Origin: Sclerotinia nivalis
Lineage: Eukaryota; Ascomycota; Leotiomycetes; Helotiales; Sclerotiniaceae
Assembly (NCBI GenBank): GCA_029531795.1
Contig: JAPEIS010000003.1
Span: 1,488,001 to 1,552,000, forward strand
Direction of reading: 5' to 3'
DNA length: 64,000 bases
The notes below the pieces were generated by a model. The model was not told the DNA's origin, did not search any database, and saw only the letters and a list, made by a program, of their open reading frames with translations. Positions 1 through 10,499 of the stretch are shown here, piece after piece. The translations under genes and the position numbers were made by a program. The stretch's first letter is position 1, and each line of letters opens with the position of its first letter.

Positions 1-11
1 TATCTATGATA
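1..11 (-). repeat. Start of copia-1 3' LTR (partial)
   Basis: Read on the minus strand these bases are TATCATAGATA, matching the LTR start TGTCACGGGTA of the family (see 7462, 9031, 9935) with only G-to-A and C-to-T changes. The rest lies outside the window. Confidence 0.6.
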
Positions 12-21
12 TACCCCCCAG
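12..21 (-). promoter_or_regulatory. Polypurine tract of copia-1
   Basis: CTGGGGGGTA on the minus strand lies directly against the LTR start, the expected place for plus-strand DNA priming. The corresponding site at 8735-8745 is decayed to a GAGAGATA-like run. Confidence 0.65.
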
Positions 22-1159
22 ATCGAGAATCGATTTGTAACAATAAGGAAAAATTGTAAAGAGTAATAATTGATCAAATATAGAGTATAGGTCTTGATAA
101 TGTATAAGTATCGATTTTGAGCGATTCCGATTGAAATTGGTGGTGTAGTTCAATTTGATCGATTAATTGATTAAATTGATCAAATTGATCATTTCGTGAT
201 TATATCGATAAGGTTGATCTATTGATTATATTAATCATTCTGAATATTGATTATTTGGATAGAATTGATTGTTTTAGTTGTATTGATCAATTGATATAAA
301 GAAATAAATGTAAGTTGTAGTATATTGATCGATTTGATTGATATAATTGGTTTTGATTAATAATAACGAATTAGTTGATGTAATGTGTATGTACAATTAA
401 ATTTCATCAATTTTGTATAGTATTATGGTGATGTTTTGTTCGAAAGTATATAATGTTGTAGATGATTTGTGATTAATATAATCGAATTAATCAAATAATA
501 TATCAAAATTTCGAAGAATCCGATAAGATTCGAAAAAAGGAAAATATAATCGAAAAGATCTGAAATATAAATTATCTTATTCTTTATTTTGTAGTTTAAT
601 TATTATAATAATTATTAAAGTAATATTTTTGAGGTGATTTATATTTTAATAATTGTTATATAAAAATAAATTGAGAGGATTTTGATTATATACAAATTTG
701 ACGAAATTTGTTTATATGTTTATATAATCGATTAATAGATAGATTACATTTTGTAATCAGTATTATATAGAACATTAATTATACTAAAATGAATAAAGGA
801 GGTTTTCGATTGTATATTGATTTGATAAAATTCGTTTGTAAATATATACGATCGATTTCTTATCTAGTTTTGAATAGTGTTATTTTTATATCGAGGATTG
901 AAGGAATGAAAGATATCGAAAAATTAAAATAAAAAATAGTAAGAAAAATCGGTAATAAATTAAATAGTTTTTGTTCTATTATAAATTTGAATAAAAGGAT
1001 ATTATAACAATAATTACGAATTAGTTGATAATATATATATATATAAGCAAATTTTATCAATTTAGTATAGGATTATAGTAGCGTTAAATTTGAAAATGTA
1101 TAATGTAATAAATAATCTATAGTTATTCTTATTTAATCTTTGTAATCCTGTTATTAATA
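22..1159 (-). other. Non-coding 3' tail of copia-1 with GATC-rich repeats
   Basis: No coding signal is seen between the end of RNase H and the polypurine tract. About 150-290 holds many irregular repeats of an AATTGATC-type unit. The same tail, with the repeats better preserved, is present at 8735-9030. The ORF on the minus strand at 860-1060 has no recognisable domain and low-complexity composition; I do not call it a gene. Confidence 0.55.
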
Positions 1160-2960
1160 TTCTGTAGGTTCAAAAGAGAATGGAAGTATTCGAACTTTTG
1201 TTGTATAAGGTTCTTGATGAATTTGTTGGCTGTTATATCGGCAGTTGGAAGATAGATTATATAAAAGCTTCTTTTTGAATATTCCTATTGTAATTATATA
1301 TTCTGTATATCGATATATTTGAGCTTTGTAGTGATTCGTTTGTTTTCATTAATCATCAACTTGATTGCTTACTAATTATCATAAAATATTAATATAGATT
1401 TTTTTATTGCAAAATCGATTTCCTTTAGGAAATATAAAATTGCTATAGTTTCTTTTAATGTACACTCGACACCGAATAGTTCAGCTTCAATAGTTGAGAT
1501 AGTTATGATATTTTGCTTAGATACTTTCTATATAATTAAATTACCGAAAAGGGATATTATATATTTTTGAAATGATCTACAAATATCAGGATCATTTGCG
1601 AAAGAAGTATTTGAAAAGACAAAAAATTATAATATCTAATCATTATTGTATTGTATTATAAGAAACCTTATATTCCAGAGATATTCAAAGTAATAGTTAA
1701 TGGCTTTCATATATTTGATCGATGGATTGATCAAGTAGTGGCTCAATTACAAAGCAGCGAATGAAACATCTGTTTTTATTATAATTGCAATATATAGGAT
1801 TGATTCCATTTTCTTTTGATACAATTTGATTATATATATAGGAGTTTGACCTGAATTTTTCCGAAATATTATTATAGAAAATGATATATATACTATCCCT
1901 TTTATTGTTTTAAATTTCTTAATAATCTTTTCAATATATATATCATAAGCTAGTTATAGCTTTTTTTTGGATCGATTACGAAGGATATATATTCCTAAAA
2001 ATCATTTTGTATTTCCAAGATTATATAGCTTATATATAGTTTTGATTTTTTCGATGATTTTCGTAGTAATTGTTTCATTCTTTTTATAATATATAATCTA
2101 GATGTTATCTACAAAGAATAGGATTATGATAATATACTCTAGATTAATATAGAGATACAGTTTCTTTTTATATTATATCAATTCTAGTTTTTCGAATGTC
2201 TAAGTGAAATGCCTGAATTATATTGTAAGGGAATCTCGAAGATTATATAGTATTCGATTAATAATGATATATTTATTAGGGACTTTGTAATTATTAAGGA
2301 GATAGTATATAATTGGGGTACTAAAAGGATTGTATAGAGTATTGATAAAGGTATTGATTATATTGTATTATTTAATTTCGAAATCGTATTTAACAACGAT
2401 TGTTATAACGATTCAGAATGATCGATTAGCGAATATAGCAATATAAATAGTTTCAATTATATTTTTAATTTGGGGATCTCTTTGTATTACTAAACGAAAG
2501 TAGCAATGAATGATTAAATCTTAATCATTGTATTTGTATATAAATATCTATTGAAAAGGGATCGGTTTTATAGGTTCTGATCCGGAGTCGATTTTATATT
2601 AAGTATTTCTAACTTTAAGATTATTAACCTCAAGATTGTAATCCTATTTGAACTAATATTCTATTTGGTAATCTTCTAATTAATAGTAAAAGCAGGATAG
2701 TTTTGGAATTGTAAAGGTATGAATTCGAGGGAAAGGTATTATCTGTAATCTATAAATTGTAGATCAGATGAACAACAATAGTAGTTTTGTTTTAGTTCTA
2801 ATAGTGATTATATTATAAATTGTTACAAATTAGAAATATTCTTTTATATTATTTATTCCAGTTTGATTAGGCTAAAAGATAGAATGAAAATCGTTAAGGT
2901 GGTTTAATCCTGATGAATCTATTTTTTATACAATGATGGTTTTTATATAGGATTTAGTGT
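1160..2960 (-). pseudogene. copia-1 reverse transcriptase and RNase H remnant
   Basis: C-terminal part of a copia polyprotein, which copies element RNA into DNA and degrades the RNA strand. In the right frames one reads a decayed RT with an ILYNLRDS segment (copia ALYGLR-type motif, near 2240) and FVDNI at about 2104-2118 in place of the catalytic YVDD motif. Further down is TISTIEAELFGVE (about 1467-1508), the RNase H signature TxSTxEAEY, then a helix of the xxxKE type. The second catalytic aspartate of the RT motif has become Asn, a G-to-A change expected of RIP. Many stops and frame changes. Confidence 0.82.
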
Positions 2961-2985
2961 TGAAATTATTTCCTTGCTAATATTG

Positions 2986-3897
2986 TTATATACGTAATTG
3001 CTTTCGGGTATATACTAATTGCTTTGGGGTATAGTATTGAAAGAGAGATGATTTCAATGGATAATTAAATAATTGAAATTTAGATGGGTTGATTTGAGCT
3101 TTGGGTATTTCAATCTTTATAAAGCGAGTTTTTTTGGGTATCTTTTCAAGATTATGAATCTGTGAATCCTCAATAAGTTTATTGAGAGACAATATAGAGT
3201 ACGGCAATCTTTTCGATGATTGGATTTTCTTTACAGTATACTCTGATTGATTGTATTAGTGTACTTGCTTCCTTTTGGAATATTATAATTGATTGATTGG
3301 AAAAGGCTTTAGATCATTTTCGTATTCATTACAAAGAACTTCGGTGGTATAGTCAATAGATTCAAACTCTATATTCCCTATATCAATATGTTCTGCAAAA
3401 TCGGGGTTCGAGTTATCGTTACGAGTATCCTTTTGAACATCGCTATTATCTTTATTTGCAAAATATGGTTGCTTTTTAATAGCAGAATCGACATTTCCGA
3501 TCTTTTCAATGAAAGGATCGATCAATGCTCGTATATCTCTATTGTTTATCCTATCAGTATCACCTAAAGGATTAGGTAAATTGGATAATCCTAGACCGGA
3601 TTTTATATTCTCATTATTACCCTCTAGATCTATTTTTATTTTCAAATTCAGTTCGTTTATAAATAATAGTGGATCTGAAATACATTTAGTGATTGAATTC
3701 AGGGTTTTCCGATTAATGAAAATGGATAAATGGATAAAGTCATTATGATTATTCTTATATTGAATAATCATTTTGTTTATTTCGATATAGTTTTGTATAT
3801 CAAAGGTTTTTACTAATTGTTTGAGTTTTTCTGTATTATGAATATCGATTATTTGATTAACGGAATTTATACGATAAATGAAATCTTTATTGAACAT
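2986..3897 (-). pseudogene. copia-1 linker between integrase and RT (204 + 73 aa open stretches)
   Basis: Two open stretches, 3283-3897 and 2986-3207, lie between the integrase and RT modules. The first is 204 aa, hydrophilic and rich in Asn, Asp and Ile, with no enzyme motif. It is clearly homologous to the 197 aa ORF on the plus strand at 19717-20310: shared segments include KTFDIQN, MIIQYK and NHNDFIHLSI. In copia elements this place holds the poorly conserved integrase C-terminal extension, and that is my reading. It stays open in both copies although flanking enzyme domains are full of stops. It is not an independent gene. Confidence 0.6.
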
Positions 3898-3949
3898 AAT
3901 ATTTCGAATAATTATAATTCTATTAAACTTAGATATCTATATACAATAG

Positions 3950-5460
3950 ATTAGTATATTTGGGATATAATTCACCAAATATTCAATATATATTTGAAGA
4001 TTGGTTTTGTATTATCTTCTATTGAATTTAGTTTCTCTATTCTTATTCAAGGGATAAACTCTACATTTGTATCTATAAATCCTATTCTAATTGGAACAAA
4101 GATCATCAAATATTTTCTTTGCAAGTAAAGGATTATCTTTACAAAGATAATTACAGAACCATATATCGAATATCTCATTTGAAGATTTGAAGGATTTGGC
4201 CTTCAAAAGGTTTATATTAGATAAGTAGATTATAATTTATATTACTTCTATTTATAATTTGTTTGGTAAACCTGATATGATCCTTATTTTGATTTGTTTG
4301 ATAATTATTTCTTGTCCTGTATATTCTGATTCTTTATTGAATTTATATATATAAGAAAGGGATAGTTCAAATTCAATACCTTCTTGTTTAATCTATTTCT
4401 CGAAGAGTATATTTCCTATAATCCCAATAACAAATGTATTGTTATTCTATTTGATTTCTATAATTGCTAGATTATACTTACAATGAATTTAAGCAAAGAA
4501 ACTTTGTATAATGGAAAATATTTCATTGTAGATCTTTTTGTAGAGGGGATACGAAAAGATTTTGTTATTATATATATCTTTGATTACAAAAAGTTATAAT
4601 GTATTTGTATATCCTTTATCGAAATCAAAAAGATCCTATTGGATTTTGTAGAATGATCGAGATGGTTGGCGATTATTTGGTGTACGAAAGATGATCTGTT
4701 TTGTATAAATGCAAGTATAATCTATATATTCGATATAAGTGATATCTTTTATTTTAACGTTTCATATTATAAATATTAGATATTCGAATACTTCTTTTTC
4801 CAGATGTTCTAAATGTTTATATTATAATTTATTTGTATTCTTTTTAGAAAAAGATAGATTACGAAATCGATGGAATGTTTTATTGATTTTATAATTCATT
4901 ATTGGATATATCAAAGAAGAATTGTTTATAGGAATAGATAGAAGAGTGTTTGAATAAATTGAAAGTAATTTGTATTCTAAGAATATAAAATTTTCAGTAC
5001 AAATGTATCTAATTATTATAATGCTATTTGAAAGATCTTTTTTACAAAGAATACAATCGTATCTAAAATATTATACACCAACTTTCAACAATCAAGTCTT
5101 CGAAACAATATTGATATAGAAATCAGGGATTAATACTATATTGTTTAGAACAAGATCATTATTAGAATGATTCTTTTTTTCGATAATTCCCTTGATTGTA
5201 TAGGTATTACAGTTCAGAACTTGGAAGGATGTAATGCTTGTTTCTATAAGATTATTAAGATCAAATAGTATATATCAATAATTATTTATAAGAAAGATAT
5301 CGTTTATAATATATATAACATTATAGTTATCGAGCAGAATACTATTGGAGAAATAATGAATTCTTATAATAGTAGTATAGACCCTTGTTTGATTAATATA
5401 AATATCAAAAACAGTAATATTAAATAGAGTTTCGGAAGGATTTATATTTGATTTCATTCA
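3950..5460 (-). pseudogene. copia-1 protease, GAG-pre-integrase and integrase remnant
   Basis: On the minus strand the order is: a retropepsin-like segment (ORF 5275-5457, LLDNYNVIYIIND in the place of the DSG active site), then a GAG-pre-integrase segment with an LEHLEKEV motif, then the integrase core. The core begins with DLFDFDKGYTN (about 4600-4640) and continues through a GIEFELS segment (about 4350), the copia GI.HE.S region, to YLSNINLLKAK (about 4210), equivalent to the YL.NRTP end of the core. Several stops are present. The protease Gly is replaced by Tyr after Asp-Asn. Homologous segments are at 11770-13061 (+), 19147-19716 (+) and 21537-29208 (-). Confidence 0.78.
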
Positions 5461-6640
5461 TCCTTTTTTGATCTATTTAATATATAGATGCTTTTATGAT
5501 TGTAAATTAATTCGATCCTTGATCATTTTTAATTCAGATTCGATATAATACTATCAAAGCATTATATCTGTTTTACCAATGAGCATTAGCTCTATAATTC
5601 AATAATTGCTTGTATAATACCGATGCTTTAATCTATTCTTCCAATCGGCTTCTATTTTACAAAGATATGCTTAGATTCTATTAGTATCCGAATTTCCTTT
5701 AAAATTAGTTTTTTTTTTATTCTTCTTAAACTTTTTATCGTTTTGGAAAGAACTAAAAATGGAATATATACTTTTTTTAGTTTTAGAAGTTATTGAATCC
5801 TAATAGATTAATCCTTTAAAGATATCTCCGAATTATTGAAATGAAAGATTAAATAATCCGAATTGATTATTCATCTCGATTTGTATAATCATAATATTTG
5901 TCTAGATTGAAAGTAATCTAATACCAATCGCTTGCAGAAATACAATAATGATTACTTTATCCTGAATCTCAATTATTTTATATAAGAGAACTTTGATATA
6001 AACTATAATCCAATCCTTATACTATTTAATAAGATCGATTTTGCTGAACAATGTTTGCATTAATATAAACTAATATTCATATAATACTACCATTTTGGCA
6101 ATGATTACCGTAGAAACGAATTTCTATTTAAATATTAAAATAATCGTTTTGAATAAAAGAGATATAATATCTTTATTACAAATAAAAAGCTCTATAAGAT
6201 AAACTTGATTCATAATTGATTCGATTTATTTATATACATTTCGAAAGGCTTTGTAATTCTGAATATATTTGTATTAACGATATCGATACTTTATTTGAAA
6301 AGTGCTAAGTTCAATTACGATATTTTGGAATGTTACAAAGAAAGGAATAATAAATCGAACTGGTATAGATCCCGATATATTTCCGTTGGAATTTCCTATA
6401 TTAGTATCTCTATTTGTATTTTGCCAAGCTTGAATTGTTACAAGGTATTCTGTAAGTTCCTGTCGATATCGATCTTGGTTAACTTGATTGTATTTAGCCT
6501 GAAGATCGACAACAGAAGGTAGAATTGATGATCTAACGGATAATCAATCGATCTAAAATGTAGTTGGTTTATTTGCTAGATCGGAATTAGAAGTGGTTTT
6601 GTTCGAAATGGATACAAAAGAATCGTTATCTGAGTTGATT
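5461..6640 (-). pseudogene. copia-1 gag remnant
   Basis: Position between the primer-binding leader and the protease implies Gag, the structural protein of the virus-like particle. A readable stretch lies near 6360-6530 on the minus strand (VDLQAKYNQVNQDRY, then a Gln/Asn-rich run); it is conserved in degraded form near 9840 and 10730 on the plus strand. I cannot see an intact zinc knuckle. The plus-strand ORF at 6295-6522 is its shadow. Assigned mainly by position. Confidence 0.55.
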
Positions 6641-6877
6641 AGTTCCTAGATTCCGATGATTAAGTATTTATTTTGCAAACAAAGATACCATTTTGGTTAT
6701 TAAATACAAATGATAAAAAGAAGAGAATCAGATTGATCTTTTGCTATATTTGGAAGGTAACAGGAAGAGATGTAGAATAATTGGATTTATAATGAAGATA
6801 GGAATAAAATAAAAAAGAGCGATCCTTTAAGAACTGAATGATCGTATGATAAAAGTTTGGGCAGATTAAAAACTTCC

Positions 6878-6888
6878 GGATTCATAAT
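6878..6888 (-). promoter_or_regulatory. Primer-binding site of copia-1
   Basis: The minus strand just after the 5' LTR begins ATTATGAATCC. It matches the complement of the initiator tRNA-Met anticodon region (GGGCTCATAA) apart from about one or two positions. Two other copies read ATTATAAGCC (10334) and GATTATAAAT (9455). Drosophila copia is known to use a half tRNA-iMet primer of this kind. Confidence 0.5.
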
Positions 6889-7462
6889 TATCACAAGATA
6901 GTATGATTATAGAGTATATTGAAAGAATCGAAAAGAAGATGGTTATAGTGAAGTGTTTAAAGTGTATCTTGAATGAGAATTGTATTGAATTGATCTGCTC
7001 TCGATCTTAAGGATTGTAGGTGATATATATATCACGGAGGCAGCAGACAGGATAACAGAAATCACTTTTATTGATAAGACGTAGCTCGAAGAGCTACGTT
7101 TCTATAGAAGGAACGGTTCCTTAAATACATTTATGTGTAGCGCTAGCCCCGACCGGGGCTAGCCTACACTTATCCGAGGTCCGACTCCTATGGGTCGGAA
7201 CCCGAGCGGTCTCCGTATACCATATACGGGGACCCCGTGACAATATATAGACTTAATAGAAACTATCTAGTCGATGAGAAGCATCAATTAGGCTAGGCTT
7301 CGATCTGTATGATATCAGGAGAGGATTGACGATTGTAAGGATCGACAAGATCTAGAAGAACCTGATAACTAATGAGAAATGAGGGGTTTAATGATCGTAG
7401 AGTATAGAGTGATCGTAGATCACCAGTTATGTGAATCAGGTATCATGTGATTACCCGTGACA
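6889..7462 (-). repeat. 5' LTR of copia-1, interrupted by a solo gypsy LTR
   Basis: On the minus strand it starts TGTCACGGGTAATCAC at 7462 and ends CTTGTGATA at 6889. Without the inserted solo LTR and its duplicated 5 bp it is about 356 bp; family copies at 8311-8734, 9031-9455 and 9935-10333 are 399-425 bp. It is less mutated than those copies. Confidence 0.8.
7030..7242 (-). repeat. Solo LTR of gypsy family C (213 bp)
   Basis: This 213-bp repeat is the same LTR that bounds the gypsy element at 13490-19112. It starts TATCACGGAGG and ends CCCCGTGACA on the plus strand and is flanked by the 5-bp duplication ATATA (7025-7029 and 7243-7247). No internal region is attached, so it is a solo LTR, presumably left by LTR-LTR recombination. 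It is among the most GC-rich stretches in the window and keeps five consecutive near-perfect inverted repeats. Orientation is taken from family C, whose coding sense is minus. Confidence 0.93.
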
Positions 7463-8310
7463 TTTTTGCTAATAGCTTTATTATTCTGTCTATTATTATA
7501 TCCGAAGTATTGATATATATAATTGCTACTTTTCCTTTCTCAATTAGATCTTTGATAAAGTGATAATAGATATCGATGTTTTGATTGTTCGTATAGATAT
7601 AAGTTTTTGATAAGAGCTAATGCTTTTTAATTGTTATCTAAAATCTGTATTTTGTTTTCTTTTTTTTAGATATATATATCGATCTTTTTAGAATTTTGAA
7701 TATTTAAGCTATTTATTTATTTTGTTTTACAAATATAGTTGTTGATATATATTCGGATTCAGTATTGAATATTATTATTGAGCTTTGTTCTTTATTGCAT
7801 TAGAATATTAATTTATTATAGAATATAATAATTCTCTTAAAGATACTTTTCCTATTATATTTATTGTTAGCTCAATTAATATCGATATAAACTTTTATTA
7901 TATTTGTAAATAAAGTATATTCTTTTATAATATTATATTATATTCTTTTCGGTCTATAATAGATCTTTTATTTAATTATAGTTCTTAGATATCTTATAAA
8001 GTTCTTTATTTCTATTCTATAATATTCTATAGATTTAATTATATATTGTAATAATCTTTCTAATACAAATGAAATATTAGATCTAATATATATTATTAAA
8101 TAAATTATACTTTTTATCATTTGTTAGTATTTAATAATATTAATTATTTCGTTGTCTTCAGTAGTTGAATATAGATAAGTATAATCGATTATCAATATTT
8201 TCTTGATTTGATATTGGATATATATAATCCTGAATTTAGTTAATATAGTATCGGAGTATTCCTTTTGATTTAAAATTAATACTTTATTTGCTCAATCTCT
8301 TATAATTCTG
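7463..8310 (-). pseudogene. Second copia family (copia-2): end of RT and RNase H
   Basis: On the minus strand one reads a decayed copia RT C-terminus (MIKSIIYLIIYIRSNISFVL near 8090, the GSLMYL..TRPDI region), an LRYLR-like helix, and an RNase H end with LDNN*KALALIKN and SKHRYLLSLY (about 7560-7640, the DN..A..L...p..HxRSKHI region), running into LLAK at 7463. The residues differ from the copia-1 RNase H, so this is a separate family. It stops exactly where the copia-1 5' LTR begins, so copia-1 probably inserted into or just beyond it. Confidence 0.72.
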
Positions 8311-9030
8311 TATCACAAGATAGTATGATCATAGAGTACATTGAAGGGATCGGGGAGAAGACGATTATATTGAAATAATAAAATTAAAAGATTAAATTGA
8401 ATGATTTGCTTTCGATTATATAAATCAAGAGCTGGTTTATATAAACAAAATGAAAGCTATCTAATTGATAAGATATATTATTTTGAGCTAGACTTCGATA
8501 TTTAGTATATTATAAAGGGATTGACGATTATAATGATCGATAAAGTCTAGATTTGATTAATAGAAATCGATAAGATTTAGAATTGATAATTATAAGAACC
8601 GATAATATTTAAAAGAGTTTGAATTATAATAAAAAAGAATATAATGATTATAAATAAAATAATGATATTATAAAGAATATAATAATTATAGATTATTATT
8701 TATATAATTAAATATCATATGATTACTTGTAATTTATCTCTCAAATCGAAAATCGATTTATAACAATAAAGGAAAGAATATAAAGAATAATAATTGATTC
8801 AAAATAGAATATAGACTTTAATTATATATAGATATCAATTTCAAATGGTTTTCATTGTATTTGATAGTATGGTTCAATTTAGTCGATTTAATTGATCAAA
8901 TTGATCAAATTGACCAAATTGATCCAATTGATCATTTTGGTCTAATTGATCATTTTGGGACTATATCAATAAGTTTGATCCCTTGATCATTTCGAACATT
9001 AATCATTTTGGGTTGAATTAATTGTATTGA
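8311..9030 (-). mobile_element. copia-1 fragment: 3' LTR (8311-8734) and 3' tail
   Basis: A minus-strand copia-1 LTR, heavily RIPed: its start reads AATTACAAGTAATC at 8734 and its end CTTGTGATA at 8311. It is preceded on the minus strand by the family 3' tail with a purine-rich run at about 8735-8745. The tail is cut at 9030 by a plus-strand copy of the same family. The sequence is homologous to 1-290. Confidence 0.75.
8880..8975. repeat. Short tandem repeat of AAATTGATC type
   Basis: About eight irregular copies of a 9-bp AAATTGATC-like unit lie in the copia-1 3' tail. A degenerate counterpart is at about 150-215. The repeat therefore belongs to the element and is not an independent satellite. 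Confidence 0.7.
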
Positions 9031-9934
9031 TGTCACGGGTAATCACGTGTTACCTAATCATATGAATGGTGATCTACGGCCACTATATCCTTTACGATAT
9101 TATTACTTCATTTATGATTATTATATTCTTTTTTATTATAGTTCAGATTTTTTTTAGATATTATTAATTCTTACGATCATCGATTCTAAGCTTTATCGAT
9201 CTCTATTAATCAATTTAGATCTTATCGATTATAATAATAATTAATTATTTTATGAAATATTAAATATCGAAATCTAATCCAAAATAATATATCTCATCAA
9301 TTAGATAATATCTATTTTGTTTATATAAACCAGCTTTTGGTTTATATAATCAAGGGCAAGTTATTCAATTCAATTATTTAATTTTATTATTTCAATATAA
9401 TTATTTTCTTTTTGTTTTTTTTCAATATATTCTATGATTATATTATTTTGTGATGATTATAAATCTAGTAGTTTTTAATTTATTCAAATTTTTATTCGAT
9501 AATTATTTAATTTATAAAGAATCATTCTTCTTTATTTTATTCCTATTTTTATTATAAATCTAGTTATTCAAATCTTTTTAATTATCTTTTAATATAATAA
9601 AAGATCAAAATAAATAAAAATTTCTTATTATTTATATTTAATAATTAGAATAATATCTTTATTTGTAGAACAAATATCAAATTGTTGGAATTTATAAACT
9701 AATCAATTCAAAAAAACGATTTTTTTGTTTTCATTTCAAGTATATCTATTTTGAGCTTTGATTTAATATACGAATCAATTATCTTTAAAATCGATTGATT
9801 ATCTATTAGATTTTTTGTTTTATTCTTTGCTTTCAATTTTTAAACGAAGTATAATCAAATCAATTAAACTTGATATCGAAAAAGAATTTCGGAATATTTC
9901 GAAACGATTTAATTAAAAAAAAATTATAAATAGC
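9031..9934 (+). mobile_element. copia-1 fragment: 5' LTR (9031-9455) and truncated leader
   Basis: It starts TGTCACGGGTAATCACG and ends TTTTGTGATG at 9455, followed by the family primer site and about 480 bp of 5' internal sequence matching 10334 onward. It stops at 9934, where another copy of the same LTR starts in the same orientation. Either a nested insertion close to the leader or a rearrangement would explain two LTR-plus-leader units in tandem. Confidence 0.75.
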
Positions 9935-10499
9935 TGTCACGGGTAATCACATGTTACCTAATCACATGACTAGTGATCTACGATCATCACATCATCGTAT
10001 GATCATTATACTCTTTCCTATGTTATTTATATTGTATGATCATCGTATGTTTTCTTATATTATTCGTATTTAGGCTATTCTAAATTCTTGATTATCCTTA
10101 TCATTAATCAAGCTGATCTTGATATAGTATTATTAGAAATCATATCTCATTGATATATTTTGTCAATTAAAGAACGAGGATCTAATCTATATATATGATC
10201 CTCGATAAATAAAATCGAAGGGAAGTGATTCAATAAGTTTTCATTTAATTAGATATTTAACTTTATTATTTCAATATAATTATTTTCTCTTTGATCCCTT
10301 CAATATACTTTGTAATTATATTATCTTGTGATAATTATAAGCCTAGTAGTTTTTAATCTGTTCAAATTTTTATTTGATGATTATTCAGTTTATAAAGGAT
10401 CATTCTTCTTCATTTCAATTCTATTTTCCTTATAAATTCAAATATTCGAATCTTTTTAGTTATCTTCCTTTCAATATAATGAAAGATCAAAATGATTCT

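Larger units (their letters stand above)
1..7462 (-). mobile_element. Ty1/copia retrotransposon (copia-1), RIP-degraded, 3' LTR cut by window edge
   Basis: A near-complete copia element read right to left. Order on the minus strand is 5' LTR (6889-7462), primer site, gag-like leader, protease, integrase, a linker ORF, reverse transcriptase, RNase H, a roughly 1.1 kb non-coding tail, polypurine tract and the first 11 bases of the 3' LTR. Integrase before reverse transcriptase is the copia order. Every coding module has several stops and frameshifts, so it is dead. Its 5' LTR is interrupted by a solo gypsy LTR. Further fragments of the family lie at 8311-13061, 19147-20375 and 21537-29208. Its right end abuts a piece of a different copia family, the apparent insertion target; the target duplication cannot be checked because the left end is missing. 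Confidence 0.88.

Noticed and set aside
860..1060. 66 aa hydrophobic ORF that could be a small membrane protein
   Set aside because: It lies in the non-coding copia tail, is Ile/Phe/Tyr-rich as any AT-saturated frame would be, and has no conserved counterpart in the other tail at 8735-9030.
6295..6522. 75 aa plus-strand ORF with a Cys-rich stretch as a secreted effector
   Set aside because: It lies antisense to the copia-1 gag region, which is readable on the other strand; no signal peptide cleavage site or expression context is visible.
8880..8975. CRISPR-like or centromeric satellite from the AAATTGATC repeats
   Set aside because: Short irregular units without spacers, present in both copies of the copia-1 tail, so part of the element.
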